The notes: generated by a model from the sequence alone, not told the origin. A stretch of DNA of 64,000 nt from Sphingosinithalassobacter sp. CS137 (GCF_014334115.1 NZ_CP060494.1:2076501-2140500); one strand, 5' to 3'; shown: positions 15,283 to 24,912, counted from the first letter of the stretch. Translations and numbers: made by a program.

Positions 15283-15906
15283 TTACGCTGGCGCAGTGCG
15301 CGCGGAGTGCGCCCGGCGGACAGGGGGCGCCTCTCCGCGCGAATAGGTGCCGGTGAGCAAGCCGGCCGCAAGTACCTTGCCGGCCATTGCCCGCACCAGC
15401 GCGCCGCGCCCGGGATTGTCGCCCACGTCCGGCCCCGCGGCGAGCGCGAAGAGCTGAAACGCATAATGATGCTCGCCATGGCCGGTGGGAGGATCGGGCG
15501 GCAGCCAGCCCTCGGCGAAATAGCTGTTTCGCCCCACGTCGCTGCCGTCGGCTCCGGCCTTGCCGTCGGCCTGGATCGCGCCTTCGACCAGCTCGCCGTC
15601 ATGCGGCGGAAGATCCCAGACGACCGCATGCACCAGCGGCGCCGGTGTCGGGGCATCGGCATCCTCGACGATCAGCGCCAGTCGCTCGGCTCCTTCTGGC
15701 ACACCGGTCCAGAACAGCGGTGGCGAAACGCCCTCGCCATCCTCGGTGAAGCGCACGGGAAGGCGCGCGCCGTTGGCGAAGGCAGGGCTGGCAAGATGCA
15801 GGTTGTCGAAGCTGCCGAGCTCGGGCTGAACGATTGCGAGCTTGTCGGCGCCCGCGCGCACGCCTTTCAGCGCATGGCCCAGCCAATGGGGGACGTGTTC
15901 GAGCAT
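15283..15906 (-). CDS. YbhB/YbcL family (PEBP-like) protein
   Basis: 207 residues from the ATG at 15906, which has an AGGAGA ribosome site. The frame opens further upstream but overlaps the glutathione transferase gene. The phosphatidylethanolamine-binding-protein fold is shown by FTEDGEGVSPPLFW, LALIVEDADAPTP, LVHAVVWDLP and GEHHYAFQLFAL. Bacterial homologues are soluble and of unclear function; some affect kinase signalling. It follows the glutathione transferase gene on the same strand. The C-terminal tail (after LTGTYSRGEAPP) is unusual, and a second frame beyond it looks coding (see findings). Confidence 0.85.
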   Translation of the reverse strand: MLEHVPHWLGHALKGVRAGADKLAIVQPELGSFDNLHLASPAFANGARLPVRFTEDGEGVSPPLFWTGVPEGAERLALIVEDADAPTPAPLVHAVVWDLPPHDGELVEGAIQADGKAGADGSDVGRNSYFAEGWLPPDPPTGHGEHHYAFQLFALAAGPDVGDNPGRGALVRAMAGKVLAAGLLTGTYSRGEAPPVRRAHSARTAPA

Positions 15907-15979
15907 CGGCGCGTCTCCTTTCCCGCGATGCAACGCCGCAGCAGCCGTCGCGCTCCCGCCGCCGCCTGCTGCGGAGCCA

Positions 15980-16651
15980 TCAGAGATCGAGCGCCTCATA
16001 TTGCGCAGGCGGCACGATCCCTTCCATCCGCTCGCTCAGAAGCGGGCGAAAGCTGGGGCGGCTTTTCATCCGCACATACCATCCCTTGGCCTGCTCATTG
16101 CCCTTCCAGTCAATCCCGCCAAGATACTCGGCGACCGAGATCTGCGCTGCGGCTGCGCAGTCGGCGAAACTCATCGTCGCACCTCCCAGCCAGGTGCGGT
16201 GATCGAGCAGATAGTCGACATAGTCGAGGTGGCTGACCGCCGCCTTCATCGCGGCCCGCAGCGCACCGGCGTCGGGTGCCTGCTTGTGGACGATACGCTT
16301 GAGCATCCGTTCGTGGAGCAGCGGCGCCGTGACGTCGCGATAGAAATGCGCGTCGAACCAGGTGACCAATCGGCGCACTTCGGCGCGCTCGGGCGCAGTG
16401 CCGCCCAGCAGCGAAGCCTTGCTGACCGTTTCCTCGAAGAATTCGCAGATCGCCGTCGAATCGACCAGCACGACGCCGCGTTCCTCGTCGACCATCACCG
16501 GCGTCTCGCGCGCGGGGTTCAGATCGAAGAATTCGTCGCGCTGAAGCCAGGGCGATTCGCGCACGAGATCATAGCCGACACCCTTTTCGCCGAGCACGAT
16601 TCGGACTTTGCGCGAGAAGGGGCACAGCGGGAACTGGAGGAGGGTCCACAT
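15980..16651 (-). CDS. Glutathione S-transferase family protein
   Basis: 223 residues. The N-terminal thioredoxin-like domain begins MWTLLQFPLCPFSRKVRI, with Cys10 and Ser13 as candidate catalytic residues, the cis-Pro in ETPVMVD, and DSTAICEFFEE for glutathione contact. The C-terminal helical domain contains the N-capping-like motif MSFADCAAAAQI. It is likely a cytosolic detoxification or isomerase-type enzyme. It lies 90 bases after gltB and 73 bases before the PEBP gene on the same strand. The substrate is unknown. Confidence 0.87.
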   Translation of the reverse strand: MWTLLQFPLCPFSRKVRIVLGEKGVGYDLVRESPWLQRDEFFDLNPARETPVMVDEERGVVLVDSTAICEFFEETVSKASLLGGTAPERAEVRRLVTWFDAHFYRDVTAPLLHERMLKRIVHKQAPDAGALRAAMKAAVSHLDYVDYLLDHRTWLGGATMSFADCAAAAQISVAEYLGGIDWKGNEQAKGWYVRMKSRPSFRPLLSERMEGIVPPAQYEALDL

Positions 16652-16741
16652 GGGCCGTTCCTTAGCGGTACGCGGACTCGCGGGGAAGCGGATCCGCGAA
16701 GGTGCGCGGTCGATCTTCCTCCCGCGGCGGCGGCGGCGGTC

Positions 16742-19700
16742 CTATTCCGCCGCCACGATTTCCTCCGGGTGCGCCGCTTCCTCGACCGGCGTATCACTGA
16801 GCGGATGCGGCAGGCGCTCGAGCATTTCCTTCGGTACGACCTGCCAGAATTTGCCGCGTTCGCGCGCCCAGTCGGCGAGCAGGCCCGCTGACCATTTGCT
16901 GTCGGTCGCCTGTGCATGCGCCTCGATAAGCCCGCGCAACACTTCTTCCCAATGCGCCGCGTCGAGCCGCTGCCAGACGATGCTCTCGGAATTGGCGCGC
17001 AGCGCGAAGCTCTCGTCGGCATCATAGACGAAGGCCATGCCCCCGGTCATGCCTGCGCCAAAGTTGCGCCCGACGGCCCCCAGCACCACGGCGATGCCGC
17101 CGGTCATATATTCGCAGCCGTTCGCGCCGCAGCCTTCGACCACCACCGTGGCGCCCGAATTGCGCACCGCGAAGCGCTCGCCCGCCTGGCCCGCCGCGAA
17201 CAGCTTGCCGCTGGTCGCGCCGTAGAGAACGGTGTTGCCGACGATGGTGTTCTTCCAGCTTTCGAGCGGCGAGCTCACCATCGGCCGCACGATGATCGTG
17301 CCTCCCGAAAGCCCCTTGCCGACATAATCATTGGCGTCGCCGAACACCTCGAGCGTCACTCCCTTGCACAGGAACGCGCCGAGCGACTGGCCCGCCGAGC
17401 CGCGCAGCCGGACGTGAACATGACCCTCGGCGAGCTTGGACATGCCGAACCGGCGCGTGATCTCACTCGAGAGCCGCGTTCCCACGGCGCGATGCGTGTT
17501 GCGCACCGAATAGGTGAGCTGCATCCGCTCGCCGCGCGAGAAAACGGCGGCGGCATCCTTGATCATCTGCGCGTCGAGACCGTCGGGAACCTCGTTGCGG
17601 AAGGTGTTGAGGCTGAACCGCCGCTGGTCCTCGTCAGCGTCGACCTTGGCCAGGATCGGATTGAGGTCGAGGTCGTCGAGATGCTCGGCGCCGCGGCTCA
17701 CCTGGCGCAGCAGCTCGGTGCGGCCGATCACGTCGTCGAGGCTCCTGCATCCGAGCCGCGCCAGGATCTCGCGCACTTCCTCGGCGATGAAGGTCATCAG
17801 GTTGATCACCTTCTCGGGCGTTCCGACGAACTTTGCGCGCAGCTTCTCGTCCTGGGTGCACACGCCCACCGGGCAGGTGTTCGAATGGCATTGGCGGACC
17901 ATGATGCAGCCCATCGCGACGAGCGAGAGCGTGCCGATGCCGAATTCCTCGGCACCCAGGATCGCGGCGATCACGATGTCGCGCCCGGTCTTGAGCCCGC
18001 CGTCGGTGCGGAGCGTCACGCGCCCGCGCAGTCCGTTCAGCGTCAGCGTCTGATTGACTTCGCTGAGGCCCATTTCCCAGGGGGTGCCGGCATATTTGAT
18101 CGATGTGAACGGAGAGGCGCCGGTGCCGCCGGTGTGCCCGGCGACCAGGATCACGTCGGCATGCGCCTTGGCGACGCCCGCCGCGACCGTGCCGATCCCC
18201 GCCGAGCTCACGAGTTTAACGCAGACGCGCGCTCGCGGATTGATCTGCTTGAGATCGTAGATCAGCTGCGCGAGATCCTCGATCGAATAGATGTCGTGGT
18301 GCGGCGGCGGCGAGATCAGCGTGACGCCGGGAGTCGCATGGCGCAGCTTGGCGATGAACTCGGTCACCTTGAAGCCGGGCAGCTGCCCGCCCTCGCCGGG
18401 TTTTGCGCCCTGCGCGACCTTGATCTCGATCTCGTCGCACGCGTTCAGATATTCGGCGGTCACGCCGAAGCGGCCGCTCGCGATCTGCTTGATCGTCGAA
18501 TTGGCATTGTCGCCATTCTCGCGGGGCTTGTAGCGCTCCGTGTCCTCGCCGCCCTCGCCCGATACTGCCTTGGCGCCGATGCGGTTCATCGCGATCGCCA
18601 GCGTCTCGTGCGCCTCGGGGCTCAGCGCGCCCAGGCTCATTCCCGGCGTTACGAAGCGCTTGCGGATCTCGGTGATCGCCTCGACCTGGTCGATCGGCAC
18701 ACCCTCGCCCGGATAGTTGAATTCGAGCAGATCGCGCAGATAGACCGGCGGCAGATCCCGCACGCCGCGCGAGAAATTGAGATAGGTCGAATAGCTGTCG
18801 GTCGCGACGGCGGTCTGCAGCAAGTGCATCAGCTGCGCCGAATAGGCGTGAGTCTCGCCGGTGTGGCGCTGGCGATAGAAACCGCCGATCGGCAGCGTCG
18901 CCACCATCGCATCGAACGCCGCGTCGTGCCGGCTTTTCGCATTGACGTACAGCGAAGCATAGCCTTCGCCGGAAATCTTGGTCGGCATGCCGGGGAACAG
19001 GTCGTTCACCAGCGACCGGCTGAGCCCGACCGATTCGAAGTTGTAGCCGCCACGATAGCTGGAGATCACGGCGATCCCCATCTTCGAGAGGATCTTGAGC
19101 AGACCCTCCTCGATCGCCTTCCGGTGGCGATCAAGGCATTCGTCGAAGCTCAGCGCTCCGAACAGTCCCCGCGCGTGCCGGTCCTCGATCGCGGCCTCGG
19201 CGAGATAGGCGTTCACCGTGGTCGCGCCGACGCCGATCAGCACGGCATAATAATGCGTGTCGAGGCACTCGGCGGTGCGGATGTTGACGCTGGCGTAGGA
19301 GCGCAGCCCCTTGCGCACGAGATGTGTGTGCACTGCGGCCGCGGCCAGCACGCCGGGAATCGCGACGCGATCGGGGCCGACCGCTTCGTCGGTGAGGAAC
19401 AGCTCGCTGCGCCCCTCGCGCACAGCCTGTTCGGCCTGGAGGCGAATCTCGGCGATCGACGCGCGCAGCGCCTCCGGCCCAGCGTGCGCATCGAAGGTGC
19501 AGTCGATCTCGGCGGCCTGGCTGCCGAAATGCGCCTTCAGCCGCTCCCAGCCCGAACAGCCGAGCACCGGGCTGTCGAGCACCAGCACACGGTTCGTCTG
19601 GCCGTCGACATCCAGGATGTTGGCCAGATTGCCGAACCTAGTCTTGAGCGACATCACATGCCGCTCGCGAAGGCTGTCGATCGGCGGATTGGTGACCTGA

Positions 19701-21283
19701 CTGAAGTTCTGGCGGAAGAACTGGCTGATCAGCCGCGGCTTGTCGGAGATGACGGCAAGCGGCGTGTCGTCTCCCATCGAGCCGATCGCTTCCTTGGCGC
19801 CCTCGACCATCGGAGCGAGGATCAGCTCCATGTCCTCGAGGGTCTGGCCCGCCGCCACCTGGCGGCGTGTGAGTTCGGCCCGGCTATAGCGGCAAACGGG
19901 CGCTTCCGGAGCTGCGGGAAGGTCGTCGATCGTCAGGAACTCGCCGACCATGCCCGCATAGTCCGCTTCGGTGGCGACGCGGTCCTTCACTGCCTGATCG
20001 TGCAGCACTTCGCCGGCATCCAGGTCGATCGCGAGCATCTGACCGGGGCCGAGCCGGCCCTTTTCGACGACATTGGCCTCGGCAACCGGCACCATCCCGG
20101 TTTCCGAGCCCACGATCAGCAGTCCATCCGAAGTGCGCGTGTAGCGCAGCGGCCGCAGCGCGTTGCGATCCATGCCCGCAACCGCCCAGCGCCCGTCGGT
20201 CATGGCCAGCGCGGCGGGGCCGTCCCACGGCTCCATCACGCTCGCCAGATATTTGTACATGGCGAGATGGGCCGGCGGCATGTCCGGCTGGTCCTGCCAT
20301 GCCTCGGGCACCAGCATCAGCTTGGCGGTGGGCGCGTCGCGGCCCGAACGACAAATCGCTTCGAATACCGCATCGAGCGCAGCGGTATCGCTCGCGCCGG
20401 CGGGGATGACCGGCTTGATGTCCTCCGAATGTTCGCCGAACGCCAGGCTCGCCATCTTGATCTCGTGGCTGAGCATCCAGTTCTTGTTGCCGCGGATCGT
20501 GTTGATCTCGCCATTGTGCGCGAGGCAGCGGAACGGCTGCGCCAGCCACCATTGCGGGAAGGTGTTGGTCGAATAGCGCTGATGGAAGATCGCGACCCGG
20601 CTGGCGAAGCGTTCGTCGGTGAGGTCGGGATAGAAATCCGACAGGCTCTCGGCGAGGAACAGCCCCTTGTAGATGATCGACCGGCAGCTGAGCGAGCAGA
20701 TATAGAAGCCGCTGATCTGTGCGGCGATTGCGCGCCGCTCGATGCGGCGGCGGACGAGATAGAGCTCCTTCTCGAACTCGGCTGCATCCATCGCATCGGG
20801 CATCGGTCCGGCGATCATGATCTGCTCGATCTCGGGCCTAGTCGCCTGCGCCTTCAGGCCGATGACCGAGACGTCGACCGGCACCTGGCGCCAGCCATAG
20901 ATGGTGTAGCCCGCGTCGATGAGCTCGCTCTCGACGATCGTGCGGCACGTCTCCTGCGCGGTCAGATCGGTGCGCGGCAGGAAGATCATGCCGACGGCGA
21001 GCCGGTTCGGCAGCACGCGGTGGCCCGAATCGGCGATCGCATCGTCGAAGAAGGCGGCGGGCAGATCGACGTGCAGCCCCGCGCCGTCACCGGTCTTGCC
21101 GTCGGCGTCGACCGCGCCGCGGTGCCACACCGCTCGAAGCGCATCGATCGCCGATTGAACGACCCGGCGGCTCGCCTTGCCGTCGGTTGCGGCGACCAGG
21201 CCGACGCCGCAGGCGTCGCCTTCGAATTCGGGGCGGTACATGCCCTCGCGCGCGATGCGCTGGCGCTCGGTTTCGTTCATCAT
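16742..21283 (-). CDS. gltB: Glutamate synthase (NADPH) large subunit
   Basis: 1513 residues, the normal length. With 2-oxoglutarate and glutamine it forms two glutamates, the second half of the GS-GOGAT ammonia assimilation route. Domain order: class II glutamine amidotransferase (Cys25 in DACGVGLV becomes the N-terminal nucleophile after removal of a propeptide), central domain, FMN-binding synthase domain (SGEGGEDTERY, then PGEGGQLPG), the 3Fe-4S site with Cys1132, Cys1137 and Cys1142, and the C-terminal GXGXG helix domain. The start ATG overlaps the gltD stop (ATGA), which shows translational coupling and sets the start. All key residues are present. Confidence 0.97.
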   Translation of the reverse strand: MMNETERQRIAREGMYRPEFEGDACGVGLVAATDGKASRRVVQSAIDALRAVWHRGAVDADGKTGDGAGLHVDLPAAFFDDAIADSGHRVLPNRLAVGMIFLPRTDLTAQETCRTIVESELIDAGYTIYGWRQVPVDVSVIGLKAQATRPEIEQIMIAGPMPDAMDAAEFEKELYLVRRRIERRAIAAQISGFYICSLSCRSIIYKGLFLAESLSDFYPDLTDERFASRVAIFHQRYSTNTFPQWWLAQPFRCLAHNGEINTIRGNKNWMLSHEIKMASLAFGEHSEDIKPVIPAGASDTAALDAVFEAICRSGRDAPTAKLMLVPEAWQDQPDMPPAHLAMYKYLASVMEPWDGPAALAMTDGRWAVAGMDRNALRPLRYTRTSDGLLIVGSETGMVPVAEANVVEKGRLGPGQMLAIDLDAGEVLHDQAVKDRVATEADYAGMVGEFLTIDDLPAAPEAPVCRYSRAELTRRQVAAGQTLEDMELILAPMVEGAKEAIGSMGDDTPLAVISDKPRLISQFFRQNFSQVTNPPIDSLRERHVMSLKTRFGNLANILDVDGQTNRVLVLDSPVLGCSGWERLKAHFGSQAAEIDCTFDAHAGPEALRASIAEIRLQAEQAVREGRSELFLTDEAVGPDRVAIPGVLAAAAVHTHLVRKGLRSYASVNIRTAECLDTHYYAVLIGVGATTVNAYLAEAAIEDRHARGLFGALSFDECLDRHRKAIEEGLLKILSKMGIAVISSYRGGYNFESVGLSRSLVNDLFPGMPTKISGEGYASLYVNAKSRHDAAFDAMVATLPIGGFYRQRHTGETHAYSAQLMHLLQTAVATDSYSTYLNFSRGVRDLPPVYLRDLLEFNYPGEGVPIDQVEAITEIRKRFVTPGMSLGALSPEAHETLAIAMNRIGAKAVSGEGGEDTERYKPRENGDNANSTIKQIASGRFGVTAEYLNACDEIEIKVAQGAKPGEGGQLPGFKVTEFIAKLRHATPGVTLISPPPHHDIYSIEDLAQLIYDLKQINPRARVCVKLVSSAGIGTVAAGVAKAHADVILVAGHTGGTGASPFTSIKYAGTPWEMGLSEVNQTLTLNGLRGRVTLRTDGGLKTGRDIVIAAILGAEEFGIGTLSLVAMGCIMVRQCHSNTCPVGVCTQDEKLRAKFVGTPEKVINLMTFIAEEVREILARLGCRSLDDVIGRTELLRQVSRGAEHLDDLDLNPILAKVDADEDQRRFSLNTFRNEVPDGLDAQMIKDAAAVFSRGERMQLTYSVRNTHRAVGTRLSSEITRRFGMSKLAEGHVHVRLRGSAGQSLGAFLCKGVTLEVFGDANDYVGKGLSGGTIIVRPMVSSPLESWKNTIVGNTVLYGATSGKLFAAGQAGERFAVRNSGATVVVEGCGANGCEYMTGGIAVVLGAVGRNFGAGMTGGMAFVYDADESFALRANSESIVWQRLDAAHWEEVLRGLIEAHAQATDSKWSAGLLADWARERGKFWQVVPKEMLERLPHPLSDTPVEEAAHPEEIVAAE

Positions 21284-22725
21284 GCCGCCACTTTCGCGTT
21301 TCCGGCGTCGGCGCGTGCCTTCAGCCACTGATGCATCTGATCGGCCACGTCGCGACCGTCGCGGATCGCCCAGACGACGAGGCTTGCGCCGCGCACGATG
21401 TCTCCGGCCGCGAACACGCCGTCGAGGCTCGTCATCATCGTCTTGCCGTCGGTTCGCACCGTCCCCCAGCGCGTGACGCCGAGCTCGGGCGCTTCGAACA
21501 GCGTCGGCAGATCCTCCGCATCGAAGCCCAGCGCCCGGATGACGAGATCGGCGGGCATGGCGAAGTCGCTGTCCGGCTCGGGCTCGGGGCTGCGGCGGCC
21601 GGTGGCGTCGGGTGCGCCGAGGCGCATCCGGGTCGCGCGCACGTGCGAAACCGAGTCACCGCCTTCGAACGCCGTAGGTGCCGAGAGCCAGACGAATTCG
21701 ACGCCCTCTTCTTCGGCATTGGCGACTTCGCGCTGCGATCCCGGCATGTTCGCGCGGTCGCGGCGATAGAGGCACTTCACCGATGCCGCGCCCTGGCGAA
21801 CGGCGGTGCGCACGCAGTCCATCGCCGTGTCGCCGCCGCCCACGACCACGACATGCTTGTGCGCAGCGTCGAGCACCGCCGCGTCGGGCGGCAGCGTGTC
21901 GCCGAAGCCGCGGCGGTTGGAGGCGATCAGATAGTCGAGCGCTTCGACCACGCCTTGCCGGCCGGCGCCTTCCAGCTTCAGCGCGCGCGGCTTATAGACG
22001 CCGGTGGCGATCAGCAGCGCGTCGTGGCGCTCGCGCAACGCGTCGAGGCTGGCGTCGCGGCCGACCTCGAAGCCGGTGTGAAAGACGATGCCGCCCGCCG
22101 CCAGCCGCTCGGTGCGGCGCGTGACGACATGCTTCTCGAGCTTGAAGCCCGGGATGCCGTAGATCAACAGTCCGCCGGCACGATCGTAGCGATCATAGAC
22201 ATGCACTTCATAGCCGGCGCGGCGCAGATATTCGGCTGCGGTCAAGCCGGCGGGCCCCGCGCCGATCACGCCGACCGACTGGCCACGCGCCGGACCGGGC
22301 TCGAGCGGCTCGACCCAACCTTCGTCCCACGCGGTATCGGTGATGAACTTCTCGACCGATCCGATCGTCACTGCGCCGTGACCGGAGAATTCGATCACAC
22401 AATTGCCTTCGCACAGCCGGTCCTGCGGGCAGATGCGACCGCAGATCTCCGGCATGGTCGACGTAAGGTTCGAGAGCTCATAGGCTTCGCGAAGCCGCCC
22501 CTCGGCGGTCAAGCGCAGCCAGTCCGGGATATGGTTGTGCAGCGGGCAATGCACCGCGCAATAGGGCACGCCGCACTGCGAGCAGCGTCCCGCCTGGTCC
22601 GCGGCCTGCTCGACCGGAAAGCGTTCGGAGATTTCGTCGAAATCGCCCGCACGGGCGCCGGGCGCCCGCTTGGCCGGATAGGCCTGCCCGTGATCGACGA
22701 ACCGGAGTGTTGCGCTGTCTGCCAT
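21280..22725 (-). CDS. gltD: Glutamate synthase (NADPH) small subunit
   Basis: 481 residues from the ATG at 22725. The N-terminal cysteine clusters Cys48/51/56/60 and Cys95/99/105/109 bind two 4Fe-4S centres. FAD binding is at VIGAGPAGLTAAEY (about 147) and the NADPH site at VVVVGGGDTAMDC. It passes electrons from NADPH to the FMN of the large subunit. In this operon gltD precedes gltB, with a 4-base overlap. A dyad 53 bases upstream (22778-22796) may regulate the pair. Confidence 0.97.
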   Translation of the reverse strand: MADSATLRFVDHGQAYPAKRAPGARAGDFDEISERFPVEQAADQAGRCSQCGVPYCAVHCPLHNHIPDWLRLTAEGRLREAYELSNLTSTMPEICGRICPQDRLCEGNCVIEFSGHGAVTIGSVEKFITDTAWDEGWVEPLEPGPARGQSVGVIGAGPAGLTAAEYLRRAGYEVHVYDRYDRAGGLLIYGIPGFKLEKHVVTRRTERLAAGGIVFHTGFEVGRDASLDALRERHDALLIATGVYKPRALKLEGAGRQGVVEALDYLIASNRRGFGDTLPPDAAVLDAAHKHVVVVGGGDTAMDCVRTAVRQGAASVKCLYRRDRANMPGSQREVANAEEEGVEFVWLSAPTAFEGGDSVSHVRATRMRLGAPDATGRRSPEPEPDSDFAMPADLVIRALGFDAEDLPTLFEAPELGVTRWGTVRTDGKTMMTSLDGVFAAGDIVRGASLVVWAIRDGRDVADQMHQWLKARADAGNAKVAA

Positions 22726-22777
22726 CCGGTCGCCGATACAGCAGTGCAGGCGTAAAGTCACGCGAAATCCGCTATAA

Positions 22778-22796
22778 AGGTAAGATCTACTTACCT
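22778..22796. promoter_or_regulatory. Dyad upstream of gltDB
   Basis: AGGTAAG-ATCTA-CTTACCT, perfect 7-base arms around a 5-base centre, located 53-71 bases upstream of the gltD start in otherwise non-coding DNA. It resembles an operator for a dimeric regulator. The alternative, the 3' end of a uppP transcript, does not apply because uppP is transcribed away from it. Confidence 0.5.
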
Positions 22797-22867
22797 AATC
22801 AGCGGGGAAAGGCCAGTAGGCGACGCCAACGCCAAAGAGCGCTCGAAAATAATGGCCCGACTCGGAC

Positions 22868-23668
22868 CTAGCGGTTCACCAGCCAGATGAGCGCGATGCT
22901 CCCGATCACGATTCGGTACCAGGCGAACGGAGCGAAGCCGAACCTCCCCACCACCCTGACGAACGCCTTCACCACCAGCAATGCGGCGACAAAGGCGCAG
23001 GCGAAGCCGATCGCGATACTGGTGAGATCGTCCACGCTCAGCAGATCGCGGTCCTTCCACAGCGCATAGACGGTAGCGGCGAGCATGGTGGGTACGGCGA
23101 GGAAGAAGCTGAACTCCGCCGCCGTCTTGCGTTCGACGCCCATCAGCAGCGCGCCCATGATCGTCGCGCCGGACCGGCTGACTCCGGGCAGCATCGCCAG
23201 GCACTGGACGACGCCGATCGAACCGGCGGTCTTGAGCGGCATCTCCTCGACGCGGTGGACGCGCACCAGCTTCACCATCCGCTCGATGACGAGGATCGCG
23301 ATCCCGCCAACGATCAGCGCCACCGCCACGATCACCGGCGTCTGCATCGCCGCCCGCACCGCATCATAGACGAGCACGCCGATCACGAGCGCGGGGAGGA
23401 AGCCGATCAGGATGTTGCGCGCGAACAGCAGTGGTTCCCGCTCGCGGCGCAGCACGCCCATGCCCATGCCCCAGAAGGTCTGCCAATAGGCGACGATCAC
23501 CGCCAGGATCGCCCCGAACTGGATGGCGATCTTGAACGTGACCGAGCCTTCGTCGGTAAAGCCGAACAGCTCGCCGCCGAGGATCAGATGGCCGGTCGAC
23601 GAGACAGGCAGGAATTCGGTCAACCCCTCGAGAATGCCGAGGAGAATGACGACGACCAACTCCGACAT
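22868..23668 (-). CDS. uppP: Undecaprenyl-diphosphatase
   Basis: 266 residues, polytopic membrane protein. The two signature regions are intact: EGLTEFLPVSSTGH (Glu14, Glu18, His27) and PGVSRSGAT (about 160-168), which form the active site facing the periplasm. It dephosphorylates undecaprenyl pyrophosphate so the lipid carrier for peptidoglycan and other envelope polymers can be reused, and gives bacitracin tolerance. It ends 142 bases before the gltD start on the same strand and is probably a separate unit. The start ATG at 23668 gives a standard-length N-terminus. Confidence 0.96.
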   Translation of the reverse strand: MSELVVVILLGILEGLTEFLPVSSTGHLILGGELFGFTDEGSVTFKIAIQFGAILAVIVAYWQTFWGMGMGVLRREREPLLFARNILIGFLPALVIGVLVYDAVRAAMQTPVIVAVALIVGGIAILVIERMVKLVRVHRVEEMPLKTAGSIGVVQCLAMLPGVSRSGATIMGALLMGVERKTAAEFSFFLAVPTMLAATVYALWKDRDLLSVDDLTSIAIGFACAFVAALLVVKAFVRVVGRFGFAPFAWYRIVIGSIALIWLVNR

Positions 23669-23759
23669 GTGCTTCTAAGCCCCTTGAACCCCGCGCGCGA
23701 TCCCCAGCGGCAACTGCCTGCGTGATCGCGCTGCTTGTCGTGAACGTGGTGCGCGCCGA

Positions 23760-24695
23760 TCAGGCCGGCTCGCCAGCCTGCCCAAATCTGCCGTAGCGAC
23801 GAAATCGTACCAGCCAGTTCGGCGCGACAGCCGCGAGCGGCGTCGGCGATACGCCGAGCGCCTCGAGCCCTTCGGCGCCCGGCGACACCACTGCATCGCG
23901 CTGCAGCATCTTCCACTGCTCGCGCGTGATCGGCGCGCCGGGCAACGATCCGAATGTCGCGAGCATCGACCCGAGCGCATCGGGCAGCTCGACGAAAGCG
24001 GGATCGCGCCCGACTGCCTTGGCGATCCAGCGCAGCAGCTCGGCCATCGTCAGCACGTCCGGGCCGCCCAATTCATAGACGCGGCCGTCATGGTGCCGCG
24101 GCTCGAGCAGCGCGCGGGCCGCGGCTTCCGCAACGTCGGCGACATAAACCGGCTGAAACTTCGCCTGCGGGCGCAGCACCGGCACCACGGGCAAAGTTGC
24201 GATCATGCCGGCGAATCGATTCACGAATGCATCCTCGCGTCCGAACACCGTCGTCGGCCGCAGGATGGTCGCGCCGGGAAAGGCCTCGCGCACCGCGTGC
24301 TCGCCTTCGGCCTTGGACCGGGCATAGTTCGACTGCGAATCGGGATCGGCGCCGATCGCGGAGATCTGGACGAATGCCGCCGCGCCGGCCCGAGCTGCCG
24401 CCTGCGCCGCGGTCTGCGCGCCCTGCACATGCAGGGCGTCGAAATTGCTCCAGCTGCCGACCAGGTTCAGCACCGCATCGGCGCCGTCGCAGGCCCGCTC
24501 GATCGTCTCGGGCCGGGTCACGTCCGCGGCAATGAACTGCGTCTGCCCGACGCCGCCGAGCGGCCTCAGGAAAAATGCGTCGCGCGGCTTGCGCTGGGCG
24601 ATCCGCACCCGCGCACCTGCCCGTAGCAGCTCCTGCGCGACATACCGCCCGAGGAATCCGCCCCCGCCGAGCAATGTCACCAGCCTGTCGTTCAT
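23760..24695 (-). CDS. NDUFA9-like atypical short-chain dehydrogenase
   Basis: 311 residues from the ATG at 24695 (AAGAGGCG upstream). The long frame before it runs through the tRNA and is not used. The N-terminal nucleotide-binding motif LLGGGGFLGRYVA and the blocks VLNLVGSWSNF, QISAIGADPDSQSNYARSKAEGE, ILRPTTVFGRED and QPVYVADVAEA match complex I NDUFA9 subunit-type atypical SDRs. The active-site tyrosine and lysine pattern is retained (NYARSKAEGE). Bacterial members are often linked with quinone or respiratory functions, but a catalytic role is unproven. It ends 91 bases before uppP starts on the same strand. Confidence 0.85.
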   Translation of the reverse strand: MNDRLVTLLGGGGFLGRYVAQELLRAGARVRIAQRKPRDAFFLRPLGGVGQTQFIAADVTRPETIERACDGADAVLNLVGSWSNFDALHVQGAQTAAQAAARAGAAAFVQISAIGADPDSQSNYARSKAEGEHAVREAFPGATILRPTTVFGREDAFVNRFAGMIATLPVVPVLRPQAKFQPVYVADVAEAAARALLEPRHHDGRVYELGGPDVLTMAELLRWIAKAVGRDPAFVELPDALGSMLATFGSLPGAPITREQWKMLQRDAVVSPGAEGLEALGVSPTPLAAVAPNWLVRFRRYGRFGQAGEPA

Positions 24696-24780
24696 GCTTC
24701 GCCTCTTGCCAACGCCTCGCTCCCAAATGCCCCGCGCCGGCGCAAACGGCAAGCTGCTGCGGGAACCCGCCCGGCACCGG

Positions 24781-24809
24781 TTGACAAGCTCCCGGCCGAT
24801 CCGTAGAGC
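24781..24809 (+). promoter_or_regulatory. Promoter of tRNA-Leu
   Basis: A perfect TTGACA -35 box (24781-24786), a 17-base spacer and TAGAGC as a weak -10 box (24804-24809) lie 17 bases before the tRNA 5' end. Confidence 0.6.
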
Positions 24810-24825
24810 GCGCCGCCTACCCCGT

Positions 24826-24912
24826 GCCCAGATGGCGGAATTGGTAGACGCACCAGCTTCAGGTGCTGGCGGTCGCAAGGCCGTGGAGGTTCGAGTCCTC
24901 TTCTGGGCACCA
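24826..24912 (+). tRNA. tRNA-Leu (CAG anticodon)
   Basis: An 87-base class II tRNA with encoded CCA. The acceptor stem is GCCCAGA with TCTGGGC, the discriminator base is A. The anticodon stem CCAGC/GCTGG encloses the loop TTCAGGT, so the anticodon is CAG (leucine). A long variable arm (GGCGGTCGCAAGGCC region) and the T-loop TTCGAGTC are present. Its 3' end forms the integration site for the island that follows; the gene stays intact because the island restores the sequence. Confidence 0.97.

Noticed and set aside
16916..21331. 1471-codon plus-strand frame opposite gltB
   Set aside because: Long antisense frames are common in GC-rich genes; no motif is visible and gltB is fully conserved.
22791..23204. 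137-codon minus frame overlapping the uppP end
   Set aside because: It lies in a different frame inside uppP and has no family pattern; uppP has both signatures.
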